Below, piece by piece: positions 1-10,727 of a stretch of 64,000 nt of DNA; the stretch's first letter is position 1, and each line of letters starts with the position of its first letter. This stretch comes from Symbiodinium natans (Eukaryota > Sar > Dinophyceae > Suessiales > Symbiodiniaceae): the NCBI GenBank assembly GCA_905221605.1, contig CAJNDS010002695.1, forward strand, positions 209,501 through 273,500. The letters are read 5' to 3'. The position numbers and the translations under genes are program-made. The notes under the pieces are model-generated. The model had not been told where the DNA came from, made no database searches, and saw only the letters and a program-made list of their open reading frames with translations.

Positions 1-47
1 CTATAAATCTGGCAAGAGCTACGTGACCCGAAACAACTCAAAATGCA

Positions 48-960
48 TTGCCCATACCTGAGCTCGGGATTAGTCTCTCCAACCCTTCGTTAGCTGAGTT
101 TACCCTGGCGCTCGGATTTGCGGACATCATCATCTCCATGTGGATCAAGACCGACTTTGTGCAGGCCCCTGGCCTTGGGTACTCGTGGCATGAATGTTGG
201 ATGCTGTACGGCAACGTGCCAGGCGGAAGCCGGTTTGTTGTCAAGGCATTGAAGGCCTCACTGCTGTTGCAAGTTCTTTCGGCGCAGGACCATGCGAACC
301 TCGTGTTGTTGTTCTACTTGGTCGAAATCTGCAGTTGGCGTGTGTCTCAGCCTCTACATGCATAGTTTTCAAGCGCGTCGTCTCCTAAATGCCGAGGTGG
401 CCATTCCTAGCCCAGATGGTCAGATTCGACCACATTGCGACAATGGCCTGAGGCTCAGGTCCAACCAGGCCTAGGCACATTATACACCCAAAAGAAGCCA
501 TGGAGTGGGATTCGCAAGTAGGTTGGAGCGGCGGAGTCGCGTAGGAGTAGAAATGTTGCCCCCTGCCTTGGACATGATCGGTGGAACCACTGATGCGAAG
601 AGCTGAGCTATCATTGGTCTGACTTTTGGTTTGGCTTTCGGGACATACTGGCCACTCCCAGCCGTCGGGTACTTCTCGAAGGACACATGTCGACTTGAAA
701 CGAGTGGTCGCTGTCTTCGCCTTTTAACACAGACATATCAGAGCTGGTTGACGAAAGATCCCGTCAAGGACTTTTGCACTTTTACCGAAGGTTCTGTGTT
801 ATGCTCCGGGACACTCCGCACTGCACAGGTCCGATACTTATGCAGCGAAGTGGTGGTCATGATCCTCCTGGTTGTGCAGCGGCCTTGTGAGCCCGCGTCG
901 TTCCCGACGGCTTGCAAAGCATGTGCCGTGCTAGCACCCAAAAATCCTAGGAACCCTTAA
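48..960 (+). CDS. Possible exons of a membrane protein, unrecognised
   Basis: Several short stretches here translate into hydrophobic, coding-like peptides. One near 80-170 contains LGFADIIISMW and ends in CAG followed by a GC donor. One near 612-690 contains FGLAFGTYWPLPAVGYF. One near 829-890 contains SEVVVMILLVVQ after an AG acceptor. The second vaguely resembles a transporter helix, but I cannot name a family. The stretches lie in different frames, and I could not join them by phase. If real, this is the 3' part of a gene that begins before the window. Confidence is low because there is no diagnostic motif. Confidence 0.2.
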
Positions 961-1139
961 TTGGCGCTACAAGCCCTCATCTCCAGAAACAGAAGCCCCC
1001 AAACTCCAAAGCCCATTTCTTGCCGCCGCGCTTTTCAGGGTGGGCTTCTACGCGATTCCTGGCAGTGCCAAGCAGGGACCCCAGCCATTTGGACGGTCTA
1101 ACCTCCAGCGGACTCCAGCGCTTGGAAAAGTCGACTTAC

Positions 1140-1406
1140 CTACTTAGTAGGGGCCACGACGAAAAGCAGCCTGTGCATTACAGACACTGCAGATAGCATG
1201 ACTGCAAGAAGACACCAGAAACCACAAGGCCGAGCATCTCTAACAAGCTTTTGTTCTGAGTACTTACGTTGAACATGTTCTCCTAGCACCTCCATTGAAA
1301 AGTAAGAATCCAAGAGTCTTGTGGACAACAGCTCATGCACCTCTCCGTGAGTTCTCAGGTTGCGGGGCTCGGTGGTGAGCATCATCCTCCACTTCATCGG
1401 CCAGGC
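1140..1406 (-). CDS. Terminal coding segment of a minus-strand gene, unknown function
   Basis: On the minus strand an exon-like segment starts at 1406 after GTGCAG. It encodes a coding-like peptide with TEPRNLRTHGEVHELL and is followed at 1267 by a perfect GTAAGT donor. A TTCTTGCAG acceptor sits at about 1202. The possible 66-nt intron is a multiple of three and has no stop, so the frame is open with or without splicing, down to TAG at 1142-1140. A second GTAAGT abuts the stop. No family is recognised. Upstream on the same strand, about 2040-1930, another peptide containing YLVVGTGAMDRA could be an earlier exon. Confidence 0.35.
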   Translation of the reverse strand, partial: AWPMKWRMMLTTEPRNLRTHGEVHELLSTRLLDSYFSMEVLGEHVQRKYSEQKLVRDARPCGFWCLLAVMLSAVSVMHRLLFVVAPTK

Positions 1407-1559
1407 CTGCACTACGGCGTAGGGATGGATTTAACGCTGAAGGGGTTTGGGGGGCTAGGGTTCAGAGTGCGACGCTTCGAACCCAGGATCCAAGCACAGC
1501 ACACTAATCGCAAAAGGAGATTGTGGAAGCCCAAAGGCCCGCTTTGGACCGTGAACCCG

Positions 1560-1850
1560 TGAACCTTCCTTCTGCGAGCCCTGAACCCTGAACCATTCCT
1601 AGAAGCCTTTAGAACTCCAGGCCGTTTAAGATTAAACCATATTAAACCCCAAACCCCTCAATCCCCGAAGCCCGCTTTGTCCCTAAACTTGCCCCTTGAC
1701 CCGGCGAGGTCGCCCTGGCTGCCACGCTCAGTCCTTTTTTGGCCGCCTCCCTGGGCTTTCTGCCGTGGGATGAGATGAGGGTTTGTAGGGTTTTGCGTCT
1801 CAGGGTTTAAGGTTAGGACGGTTAGGACTTCTCTTGGCCCTGATGTTTAC
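1560..1850. repeat. Degenerate telomere-like heptamers, non-genic stretch
   Basis: The stretch holds loosely spaced CCCTGAACC, TTAAACC and AAACCCC words and then GGGTTTAAGGTTAGG words. They read as decayed TTTAGGG-type heptamers, first on one strand and then on the other. I see no convincing coding sequence here. Confidence 0.5.
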
Positions 1851-2160
1851 CCTGGTGTTCAGGAGTGCCATGGTGGGTTGAAGAAGCTCAGCGGGCAACT
1901 TAGGGCTTGAGGGCTTCGAGTTTAGGCCATTTCTGCTCTGACTCTCCTCGGGCAGTGCAAGAGCACGGTGGACGCCCTGTCCATAGCGCCGGTCCCCACC
2001 ACTAGATAACTCTCAGGCTTGAATTTGGAACCCCGGTGTTGTATCACACCCACTTGCAACCACCAAAGATGCAACCACCAAAGAAGCAATGCGCGCATGG
2101 CACCAGCCTTAGACACTCAGCTTCAGCACAAAGAAAAGAAGAGAAGAGCACCCCCGAATC

Positions 2161-3213
2161 ATGCCAGCTGATTTTCGTCGTCTGCAACTCCTCGATGAGG
2201 GCGCTGCCTTTTTCCGGCAGCGACTGGATGAGAGAAAGCGCCTCTCCTCCGAAGATGAACTCTGTGAGCTCATTACCAACTGGACCACTGAGGACAAGAA
2301 GCGCATCTTCTCTGTCCCATGGTCGGAAGCTGACCTGGAGTTTTGGGTGCAGGTTTCTACCTGCCACGAACTGACTCTTTTAATTGAGGAGCGCAAGTCT
2401 CTTCTCTGCGGCCGTGCAGACTTTGATTGCGACACGGTCAACGATGACGTGTACTGGCGAAAGAATGAGGGTAGCACCTGGCCGAGACAGAGCTTGCCTG
2501 GACGCTACGGCTGGCTGTCGGATGCCACCTCAGTCCGCAGCTTGCTCAAATCCTACCGCGATACGGGAAATGCGTACAGCTTCCTGGATCAAATGGGGTT
2601 CAACGTGCAGAAGAACTCAGATGGTTCACCTTACAAGGGGTTCTACTTCTTGTTCTACACGCGGAAGCTTCTTGAGCACTTAGAGGATGCCCCGGTGGAT
2701 GATGAAGGTGCTGCTCTTGAGCCTGTTCAGTTCTTCGTCCCTACATGGAAGCCGGCGCTGCAGGCTTGCCGAGACTTCTTCCTGAGGCCGGATCGTGTGC
2801 CCAAGGATCTCCGAGAGTGGATCCTCGGACCAAGTCCGGCCGCCAAGGAGCAGTGGCTGAAGGCGATCGACTACTACGAGCACGGTGTCGTTGGAGTTGG
2901 AGGTAATGATTCCGAAGGTGGTGGTAATTCCACTGGAGAACCGGAGATGATCCAACGAGTGCTCAAGTACGCAGCGAGTAACAAGAAGGAATGGCGAGCT
3001 GAGAACGGGAATGGTCCTAATAAAGTGCCTGATCCCACATTTGAACCCTTCCATGCGGTTCGGTACTTGCTGGATGCCAACTTTGGTGCCAATGAACTAT
3101 TCAGTGGGGACGGCTACACGTACGATCGCGAGCCGAAGCGAGGCCAACGAGAGTACTGGGCTTCGAGCTTCCGAAGCTACGAGCAGAAACGAGTCTTGGT
3201 TACAGAATCGTGA
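2161..3213 (+). CDS. Intronless 350-aa protein of unknown function
   Basis: An ATG opens 350 uninterrupted codons ending in TGA. The composition is typical of soluble protein: many charged residues, 10 or more tryptophans, and third positions rich in G/C. There is no signal peptide or membrane segment. Visible pieces are an acidic N-terminal helix (residues 1-50), a tryptophan/aromatic-rich middle with SLPGRYGWLSD (around residues 112-122) and KGFYFLFYTRK (around 160-170), a glycine/serine/asparagine-rich linker near 248-262, and a charged tail with DGYTYDREPKRGQREYW. I recognise no domain. An uninterrupted kilobase contrasts with the micro-exon genes nearby, so a retroposed or recently gained gene is possible, but I found no spliced-leader relict just upstream. 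Start choice: first ATG in a long open frame, with a stop-rich region before it. Confidence 0.75.
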   Translation: MPADFRRLQLLDEGAAFFRQRLDERKRLSSEDELCELITNWTTEDKKRIFSVPWSEADLEFWVQVSTCHELTLLIEERKSLLCGRADFDCDTVNDDVYWRKNEGSTWPRQSLPGRYGWLSDATSVRSLLKSYRDTGNAYSFLDQMGFNVQKNSDGSPYKGFYFLFYTRKLLEHLEDAPVDDEGAALEPVQFFVPTWKPALQACRDFFLRPDRVPKDLREWILGPSPAAKEQWLKAIDYYEHGVVGVGGNDSEGGGNSTGEPEMIQRVLKYAASNKKEWRAENGNGPNKVPDPTFEPFHAVRYLLDANFGANELFSGDGYTYDREPKRGQREYWASSFRSYEQKRVLVTES

Positions 3214-3930
3214 ATCAACAAAGGGAAATACGCAACAGAGTTGGTTTCGTTTATCTCTTCGTAAAGCTCGTTGCCTGCTCGGATAAAATGCCGTGCATTG
3301 TGCTGCATATACTCTCGCTGTTGAAATTGCAACTTCATGCCGCTTAACAGCTGTGCGGAAAACGCCAACATCAACGGAAAAGGAATGGTTCACGGATCGT
3401 TGCATGGCCACACGCAAAAAGTTCAAGAACCCACTATATATACATATATTGACGCATGTGATCACGTCGTTCATGAGCTGCAAGGCTGGAGCCAACTTCT
3501 TGTTCTTTGACAGCTCCCTCACCTTCCGTGTGTTGAATCGATTGTGCTGCGGCCGCAATGAGGTAAGCCCCGATCATCGGTCGAGTGAACCGTATCAGTC
3601 CTCACTGTAGCGATGCCTGCCCAATATGTTTTGCGAAACACCAGTTGCCTGGCCCTTTCAGGTATTATCCTGTTCGATACGTCCACGTCGCGACCTTCAG
3701 CTGCAGTTGGGGTGTGGGGGAAGGCTGAGGGGCTGAGGGGCTTAGGGCTGAGTGGTGAGATGGACTGTGCAAGGCGGACTGCCCTTTTGGTGAGGATGCC
3801 GGCAGCCACTGCCTCCAACAATCACTCAATCACAGTGATTCGACAACTTCCTGGTGAGCACTAGCAAAGCAACCTCCTACCCCTCTGAGGGATACCTTCT
3901 TACTATTCTTGCTCCTTTGCCAAGCACCAG

Positions 3931-4253
3931 GGGAGTTCGCCTCAGGATGTACTTAGACCGGCTGCGCGTCGAGGGCAGGGTGAAGATCCAAGACATCGTG
4001 CTGCATCCGCTGAATTGCTTCGCCCTTGTCAATCTGTTCCTCGGAATCGGAAGAGCTGGTTGCACTTCAAAGGTTTGTACTTGAACAGCTTAGCTAGCTT
4101 AGCTCGGTTAGCCAACAAGTACCGCGAAACGTCAGTCATGCGGGATGGCATTCCGAAGCGTTAGCCCCCCACCCACTTCCACCCCCCCGCCCCCGGGCCC
4201 GCCCCACCACCCCCCCCCCACCCCTCCCGCCCCCTCCCGCCACCCCAGCCCCC

Positions 4254-4292
<39 letters not shown>

Positions 4293-7200
4293 ACCCCCGA
4301 ACCCCCCCACCCCACAATGTTGAGCGTCATCGTCAAAAGTTCAGAAACCAGGGGGGGGAGGGTTGGGGCACTCACGGGTTGGAGTGTGATCACGAAAACT
4401 TCAACAAACACTGTTTTTGAAAACTGCAACTGTTGGTTCACTTGTTCATTTTGGGGGTAACAGTCTGGGATTGTTCACAGGTCTGTGAATTTTCGCTTCT
4501 GGTTGAAAGATGTCCGGCCCCTTGTTGGTCGTTTTTGCTGAGCAAGGGATGTCCAGCCACATCAACAACTAGTTTGCGACCTGAACGCAGTACTGCCCAC
4601 AGTTTCGAACAAGTTGGACGATTTCCAACAGCCCCACGGAAGCAACAGTCCAGCCAGCCTCAACTGAAACTGCGCTACACATCGGAGTCAAGTCGCTTCC
4701 CAGATGAATGCACAAATTGGCTCTAACAGACGCACGACGGCGAAACATAGATCAACGCGATGCAACACTTTCGCAACCTGGCAGCGCAAAAGCCGAAGCA
4801 AACTCGGCAATCACAGAAAACCAGCGCCCTGTATTCAAGGAGAAGAAAAACAGAGTCTGGTCCCCGAAGAGTTACGTAAGCTCATGGCGGAGCGCGGCTC
4901 GGGCCAGTCAATGCTCCCTCACAAAGAATCTGAGGCTGGTTCAGATCATTCTGGTGCCACCCTCAGCAGTGGAAGAGACGCAGAGAGTTGCCTTCGCCTT
5001 CACTCTAAACTCGAAACCGCAGAAGTGAAAGCTGCCTGGCACACGAACCACTTGGCGAGTTGAAAAGCCGAATCCAAAACCCTGACATCCTTGCACGCTT
5101 TCCAGGTGTACATTGTGGTGCCCCAGGTCCGACGCTGGAGCCAGAAGCAGAAGGCAGAGGACCGCAAACAGTTGGATCGCGTGGAGGGCTTGGTAAATCA
5201 AGGTCCCTTCGTAGGGACCTCTTGAAAAGCAGACCCTAATCGGAACAACTTGCATATGAGATCTGGTGGGCTGCGGCATTATTGCGACATCATGGTCTGG
5301 TACTTGGTTCAATGAGTGGTGATCCGAAATTATGGTTGTGTCGAACAGGGCTTTAGTTTTGAGGGCTATGTCTAGCCAATCCCGCTGGTTCTCTAGCAGA
5401 AATCCGAAGTAAAGTGCTAAAATGCAAAGTTGACATGTCTGGGACGGGCTCCAGCAGGCCTTTATCGGAAGTTGTCAGTGCGCCACAATGTAATCTCCAT
5501 TAGCTCTTTGACGTTACATGTGTTTATGTCTGCTACGCCTGCCGCAGCCCTGTGGGCCAACCCTAAAGAACCACGTCCGCACTTTCGACTGCGCTCACCA
5601 AAAGCCGTCTTGCCACAACCATCTCCAAGCTCCAAGTCTCGCAAAGTTGCCCAGGCCTCACAAGCCCGCAAAGCCCCGAAGCCCAGAGAAAAAGGAGTTC
5701 CAGCAGAAGACTGGCGGCTTGAGCCTGTCGGAGGCAGTTCAACGGGATTCTGTATTTTGTGCAAGCTTCTTTTCGTAAGCCACTCACAGACTGTTGCTAG
5801 CGAATTCAATCTATTCTGCAAAAAGCACGCAGAATGCATCGAAGGATGCAAGCTGCTGGGCATTCGCGGGGACAGGGTGTTAAACGAACATCAAAAAGTG
5901 TGAACACATATGCGTGAAGTGAAAGAATAGCGCAGTTAAACGATCAGTCAGTAGTATTTCATGGGAACAACGGCAGGTGCCTAGAGCAACCACGTTGCAG
6001 CCCTCATGCTTCAACAAAGTTGGTCAGTGTTCTTCGTCGGCAACAGCCTGACCAAGATGCTGCTGCTCTTTGCTGCATTGCACTTCAACAAACGGAAGGA
6101 AGATGCTGGACTTCGGGCTGAGGTCCCAGGTCCTTGCAAGCTCTAGGTTTACATGGGACGGGGCTCCAGAACCTGCGGTAGCACCTTTGTACGAGCAGGT
6201 CACCCTCGCAGCACGTTCGACGATGGCCGAGGAGAAGCCAGGCCGGGTGTGGAATTCTCGAGTTCCCTTACATCAGGATCTTGGTTTAGGGCTTCGGCAA
6301 GAGTACTGATACTCATACATCCTCGTCAAGTTGCCGCATGGGAATGCGTTCCACTACTCATGGATGCGGCCGGCCGTCATGTCCGTGATCATTCATGACG
6401 GGCAAGTCTAAACCGGCTGAGATTCTTGTGAGGCGGCACGAAAAGGATGCCCTCATCATGGCTTTCTCGTTGCCACGTGCACAGCAGATGGTATCGTTGC
6501 AAGATTGCTTCATTCTCCAAGCCTGATTGTCTGGCTTTAGCAGGGAACACTTGCATGTTAGTGCATGCTGCCAAGGGTAAAGTGTTGAAATTACACTCCG
6601 GCGACCCACAAACGCTTCCTCGCACGAAGCACGCGATATCAGGCCAATGTCATGCGTTCGTGTCCCGATTCCTTGAAGTCCCATTTCCTAGTGCACCCAT
6701 CCTTCAGACGCCTTGGCTGAAGAAATTCCTGCACGTATTGAATGAATTTGGAACTGCTTTCCTTGTCAGCAACGGGACTGAAAGCGCAGGTCCCAGCAAC
6801 AAGGTTCGTGCTCAATCCGGCCTCAGGTGGGCTTTCGGGGCTCTAGAGTAGCAAGGCCGTTTGTGAATAAGGTGGCTGCATTGGCTTTGTAGCCACATGC
6901 CGTGCGTAAGACGATGTATGTAGTCTTCGTAGCTGCGGGGCTCCACTTTCCAGACTTGGCTACAGTACCAAAAGCAGGTACCAAAAGCAGCTCTCTGCAA
7001 ATTTCAGGAGAAGATCATGAAAGAGCGTATGCTTATCGCACGACGATTGAGTTTGCCACAAAGGGCGGCAAGCAACTGCAACCACAATCATCCTCCATGC
7101 CGCTCAGCTACCCCATCCTCACGAGAATAAGCAACATTGGTTTCCAGTTTCCACAACCTCCAGAAATTGGGAGGGCCAGTATTTTCCACGATCTGCCGGA

Positions 7201-7509
7201 CGACCGCGGCGAGGAGAGTTGAAGGGAATGTGTCTCTTTGGGGGGATTCAGGGTTGAGGGGTCCATGTGGTGAGACCGAGGCTGGCACATGGAACAGGTG
7301 ACTGAGATGCTTTTGCTGTTTTAATGCATAACAGCCCTGAGTTGACAAAGTTATGTTCGAGGAGTACAGGATCCACTTCGCAAGCGCGCCCCTCTTGGTA
7401 GGACAACTTCATCGAGGTGCTGAATGCCGTGGGGGATACCTTCGAGGCCCACGGGCCTTGCTTGAGAGCATCGAACTTGGCAGGACTTCTGAGGTTTCTG
7501 CGATACTGG
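3931..7509 (+). CDS. Multi-exon gene of unknown function, several phase-compatible exons
   Basis: Exons read by eye are 3931-4058 (contains YLDRLRVEGRVKIQDIV), 5106-5192 (VYIVVPQVRRWSQ, basic, coiled-coil-like tail), 6708-6803 (TPWLKKFLHVLNEFG), 7008-7064 (EKIMKERMLIARRL) and 7402-7509 (DNFIEVLNAVGDTFEAHG). The last three all start and end in phase 0, with donors GTTCGT, GCGGCA and GTACGC. The exon at 5106 is also phase 0, between TTTCCAG and GTAAAT. Such agreement is unlikely by chance, but other exons must lie in the gaps (for example around 4700-5060 and 5526-5740) and I cannot join them. No domain is recognised. The 5106 exon slightly recalls the N-terminus of HflX-type GTPases, but no G-domain motif was found, so I do not assign it. 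It could be two neighbouring genes. Confidence 0.45.
4163..4316. repeat. C-rich tract with a 37-nt C homopolymer
   Basis: The stretch is almost pure C with scattered A, including an unbroken C run at 4256-4292. Long open frames in it are only proline or glycine homopolymers caused by base composition. On the minus strand it is a strong G-quadruplex candidate. Assembly length here is unreliable. Confidence 0.9.
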
Positions 7510-7566
7510 GTACGCAGCTTCCTTCATGTAGCTACAAGACGAGGGTGTAGCTCACAAGCGTGAGAA

Positions 7567-7664
7567 TGTATAAATATATATATATATATAATCTATATAT
7601 AATCCATATATAATCTATATATAATCTATATATAATCTATATATATATATATATATTTATTTAT
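7567..7664. repeat. AT-rich minisatellite
   Basis: TATATA runs flank about six copies of a 12-base motif of the type TATATAATCTAT with one C variant, followed by a pure TA run. There is no gene content. Confidence 0.9.
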
Positions 7665-7806
7665 AATAAGTTCCCAACTAGAGATCTGAGGATGGGACCC
7701 TAAGCGCTTCTGCCCACCAGGCTCTGCTGCTAGCAAGTCAGGCTGACAGCCCGCCCGCTGCCCAGAGCTTTGAGTTTCTTTCGGAGGTTGGCTTTAGAAT
7801 CGTTGG

Positions 7807-7807
<1 letters not shown>

Positions 7808-7854
<47 letters not shown>

Positions 7855-7936
7855 CGCACACACGCACACACGCACACACGCACACACGCACACACGCACA
7901 CACGCACACACGCACACACACACACACACACACACT
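7808..7936. repeat. Composite CA / CACACACG microsatellite
   Basis: A pure (CA)n block opens the tract. About ten copies of an 8-base CACACACG-type unit follow, and a second pure CA block closes it. Open frames through it encode only His-Thr or Cys-Val alternation and are not genes. Confidence 0.95.
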
Positions 7937-8379
7937 CCAGAATTCCTCGCCTTTTTTCCGGGCTAGTAGTTTGCATCGGGGCTCTGGCTTATTTGAAAGA
8001 CCCGTTCCGGAAGGTCTTTGTCATCTATCCCCACATTCGACTTCACTTGCATTCCATCCAAAACAAACTGAAACCCAGGATCCTACCCAAGAACGCCCCT
8101 AAAGGGGTAAGCTTTCTAGGCGGGTCCGCTGTGCAGTTCTCCGGGTGGCTATCCAGCCACTGTCCGAGGCAGGAGACAGAATACAGAATATCTGAACCGC
8201 CTTCTGAACAGCGTTTTGGGGTTCGTGTCGGGTGGGTCTCGGATGTAGGACCTTGAGGCTTCCAGGCACAATGCGGAGGGGGGCAGATGTCCTGTCAACC
8301 CGATTGCCCCCGCACCCAGTTCCTAGGCCCGAGCATGGAAAAAAATGCAACTGTACCCCAAAGCCCATACGCCTTCAAA

Positions 8380-8445
8380 ACCCCAAAGGCCCTAAACCCT
8401 AACCCTAAACCGCCTAAACCTTAAGCCCTAAGCCCTGGCCCTACA
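8380..8445. repeat. CCCTAAA-like heptamer cluster
   Basis: Short cluster of perfect and near-perfect CCCTAAA/CCCTAAC words in C-rich orientation, decaying into CCCTAAGCC. It resembles plant/dinoflagellate-type telomere sequence at an internal site. Confidence 0.7.
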
Positions 8446-8809
8446 AGGCTTCATAACCACTTGGCCAGGCCGGGCCATCCAAGCTGCTGCAGCTGCTGCC
8501 GCTCATCCTGCCCCAGTTGCTGCTGGCCGGGGCGGCCTTAACAATTAGAATAGGGTTTTGGGGGGGTTATTGTAGCATAATTATAAAGGGACCATAGGGG
8601 AATACTATTGAGGCAAACTCTCACCTCTCAGTTGCCCTCTGATGCCCTCTGATGGCTCTAGGCCGCAGCCCTCGTCTTCTCGCTTGAGTGCGACCCCTGC
8701 CCTTGATGATCCTGATTTCTCATGTGTATGAAGCCATTTGGTTCAAGAGGCCACATGCCCTGACAGACCGGGACCTTCAGCCAGAAGCCTAGAAGCCCTC
8801 CCTTTGCTC

Positions 8810-9560
8810 ATCATGGTGCCCAGCATGTCAGGCGGTGTCTCGGACGAGGCTGCGGGCGGTGCTGCTGGCGTAGCGGGCGCCTTTGGCGCCATTGCCGGCG
8901 ACATCGGCGTTGCCAAACAAGCCTCTGGTGAAGACCGAGGTGATAACGGAGGTGATAAGCGCGGAAGTGTTACCAATCGTGGCCCCGAGCCAGCGGGCCG
9001 GTGGCCTGATCCGAGAGATGGAGCTTTGCAACAATGCCTCCTCCCAGGGTGTGGGCACGGCGAGTACGGCGGGTACGGGTACACAAAGTCTGAACTCAGA
9101 TCCTTTCAACGTGCGGGCAGAGGAGCTGGCTATGCAGGACTGCTCACTGGGGATGGAAGTCCGCAGGACGTGGTCGGAGCAGGAGCTGGTCCGGTCTTTT
9201 GGGGGCCGGATGTCTCCGGGCACGCCTGATGGCATGTTCGAAACGTGGGACGGGCGGCTCACCTGTGTACAGGTCGTGCGTGTGCCACTCGTGAAGGAGG
9301 CTTCCACTCTTGCAATGCAGCATACTTTGACTCAGACCATCCTTGCAAAGGTTGTCAAGTCGCAAACCTGGTTACGGTTTGCGCATGTTACGCCCCACGA
9401 CTTCATCATCTACTGCTGGCTCCCGTACCGCATCCCCGACGAGGTGACCCAGCACGTGGATGTGTTGATGTCAAGGCTTCAGGAATTGGATCCGCGATTC
9501 TCAGCCAGACTCCGTCTTCCAGCAGAGCCCGATGCCATCTTCCCGGCGCCCCTTGGCCCG
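8810..9560 (+). CDS. ORF of a possible recurrent dinoflagellate family, function unknown
   Basis: From about 9018 to 9560 one frame is clearly protein-like: an acidic helix, then WSEQELVRSFGG, a PDGMFETWDG block (around 8997-9240 in frame), CVQVVRVPLV, and a C-terminal part with HVTPHDFIIYCWLPY and LDPRFSARLRLP. The PD...CVQV spacing faintly recalls a PD-(D/E)XK fold, but the second acidic/lysine pair is absent, so I do not assign a nuclease. From memory, similar segments recur in symbiodiniacean protein sets; I cannot verify this here. Upstream, a Gly/Ala-rich stretch starting MSGGVSDEAAGG (8826) is in another frame, suggesting an intron or frameshift near 8880-8960. No in-frame ATG precedes 9018. 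After about 9565 the frame runs into AT-rich DNA whose hydrophobic translation is probably not coding, although the frame stays open to 9698. Confidence 0.45.
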
Positions 9561-9702
9561 TTGAATAGTAGTATCATTACCATTAGTCTACTATTGTTAT
9601 TGATTTTAACGCTACGCGACCCGCCTCGGCCCGGCCCAGCGCATCCGCGTGAGCATGGTGATTCCGCAGCGCCCAAGTCGCTGGACCCCAAGCAATAAGG
9701 GT

Positions 9703-9840
9703 TGGATTTAGGGTTTAGGGTTTAGGGTTCCGGGTTTATGGTTTAGGGTTGAGGGTTAGTTTAGGATTGAGGGCTTAGGGCTTAGGGCTCAAGGTTCACG
9801 CTTTGGGGTTTAGGGTTTTTTTGGGTTTAGGGTTCAAGAC
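9703..9840. repeat. TTTAGGG-type telomere-like repeat cluster
   Basis: The densest run of telomere-like heptamers in the window: at first perfect TTTAGGG repeats, then variants such as TTTATGG, TTGAGGG and CTTAGGG over about 130 bases, all in the G-rich orientation. Confidence 0.85.
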
Positions 9841-9877
9841 GGTTCGGCTTGGATTGATCGTAGGGTTGAGCCAGGCC

Positions 9878-10165
9878 CCCCTGAGGGGGTAGGGGGGGTG
9901 GGGGGGGAAGAGGGGCAGGGGGGAAGGGGGGCAGAAGAAGGGGGAGGGGGGGGGGGGGGGGAGGGGGGGGGGAGGGGGGGGGGTTTGTTTAAGGTTTGAG
10001 GGTTTAAGGTTCTTCTTCTTCGGCTCGTGTAATGCATTGTGAGCGCTTGCTGGGGGGAAAAGGGGGAATGGGGGGGAGGGGGGGGTCGTGGGCCGGGGGG
10101 GGGGGGGGGGTGGGGTTGGGGGGGGGGTGGGTGGGGGGGGGTGGGGGTGGGGGGGGGTGGCAGGA
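9878..10165. repeat. G-rich low-complexity tract
   Basis: Two blocks of G runs (about 9880-9990 and 10040-10165) flank a short unique piece with GTTTAAGG words. They give many quadruplex-capable G runs. Long proline- or glycine-rich frames across it are artefacts of composition. Confidence 0.9.
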
Positions 10166-10365
10166 AAGCACAACGAAGAGGGGAACTGCCTCTGGTCCTG
10201 GCGAACCGTCCGCTTGCGGACCCCGGTTTCCTACGGGGGGTACCCATGTGAGGCAAAAAAAAGGGTCCGAAAAATGGTTTTGGGTGTGGGGGGGAGGATT
10301 TGGAGGGGGGTGCCTGTTCTGACAACCTATACACCTCCGGCCCGAGGCCTCGGCGGATATCATTG

Positions 10366-10462
10366 TTACTATTGCTTTTATTGTTATTGTTATTGTTATT
10401 GTTATTATGAATGTTATTATTGTTATTATTATGTTCAGTGTTATTATTGTTGATGTTAATTA
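10366..10462. repeat. TTATTG-type microsatellite
   Basis: Imperfect tandem TTATTG/TTATTA hexamers. Minus-strand translation is poly-asparagine and is not a gene. Confidence 0.9.
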
Positions 10463-10727
10463 AAGTCAATAGTAGCTACAGTTACAAGTTGATGGTGGAG
10501 TCGCAGTCTCTGTTGTCAGAGTTTGGTGATCCATGACCCCAGGCTCTTCGCCAGCAACTATGAGGAGAGAGTCCGTCTGCGGACCCGGAGCCTGTCAGAA
10601 ACTTTGATGCTCTTGAGAGTATGTGACTTCTCATGTTTTCACTAACATTATGAAACATTCTTCTAGCAGTCTCCAATTGAACAGCCATGGCAACACCCCG
10701 ATTCCTTTGTTTTAAGCATGGACGAAG

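Noticed and set aside
4132-4441. Long glycine- or proline-rich open frames
   Set aside because: They are produced by the C/G homopolymer tract and contain no other protein-like sequence.
5106-5192. HflX-type GTPase N-terminus
   Set aside because: The similarity is slight and no GTP-binding motifs were found in the following exons.
7730-8102. Cys-Val and His-Thr alternating open frames
   Set aside because: Translation of the CA/CG microsatellite on both strands.
9796-10469. Proline- and asparagine-rich minus-strand frames up to 211 codons
   Set aside because: Composition artefacts of the G-rich and TTATTG tracts.
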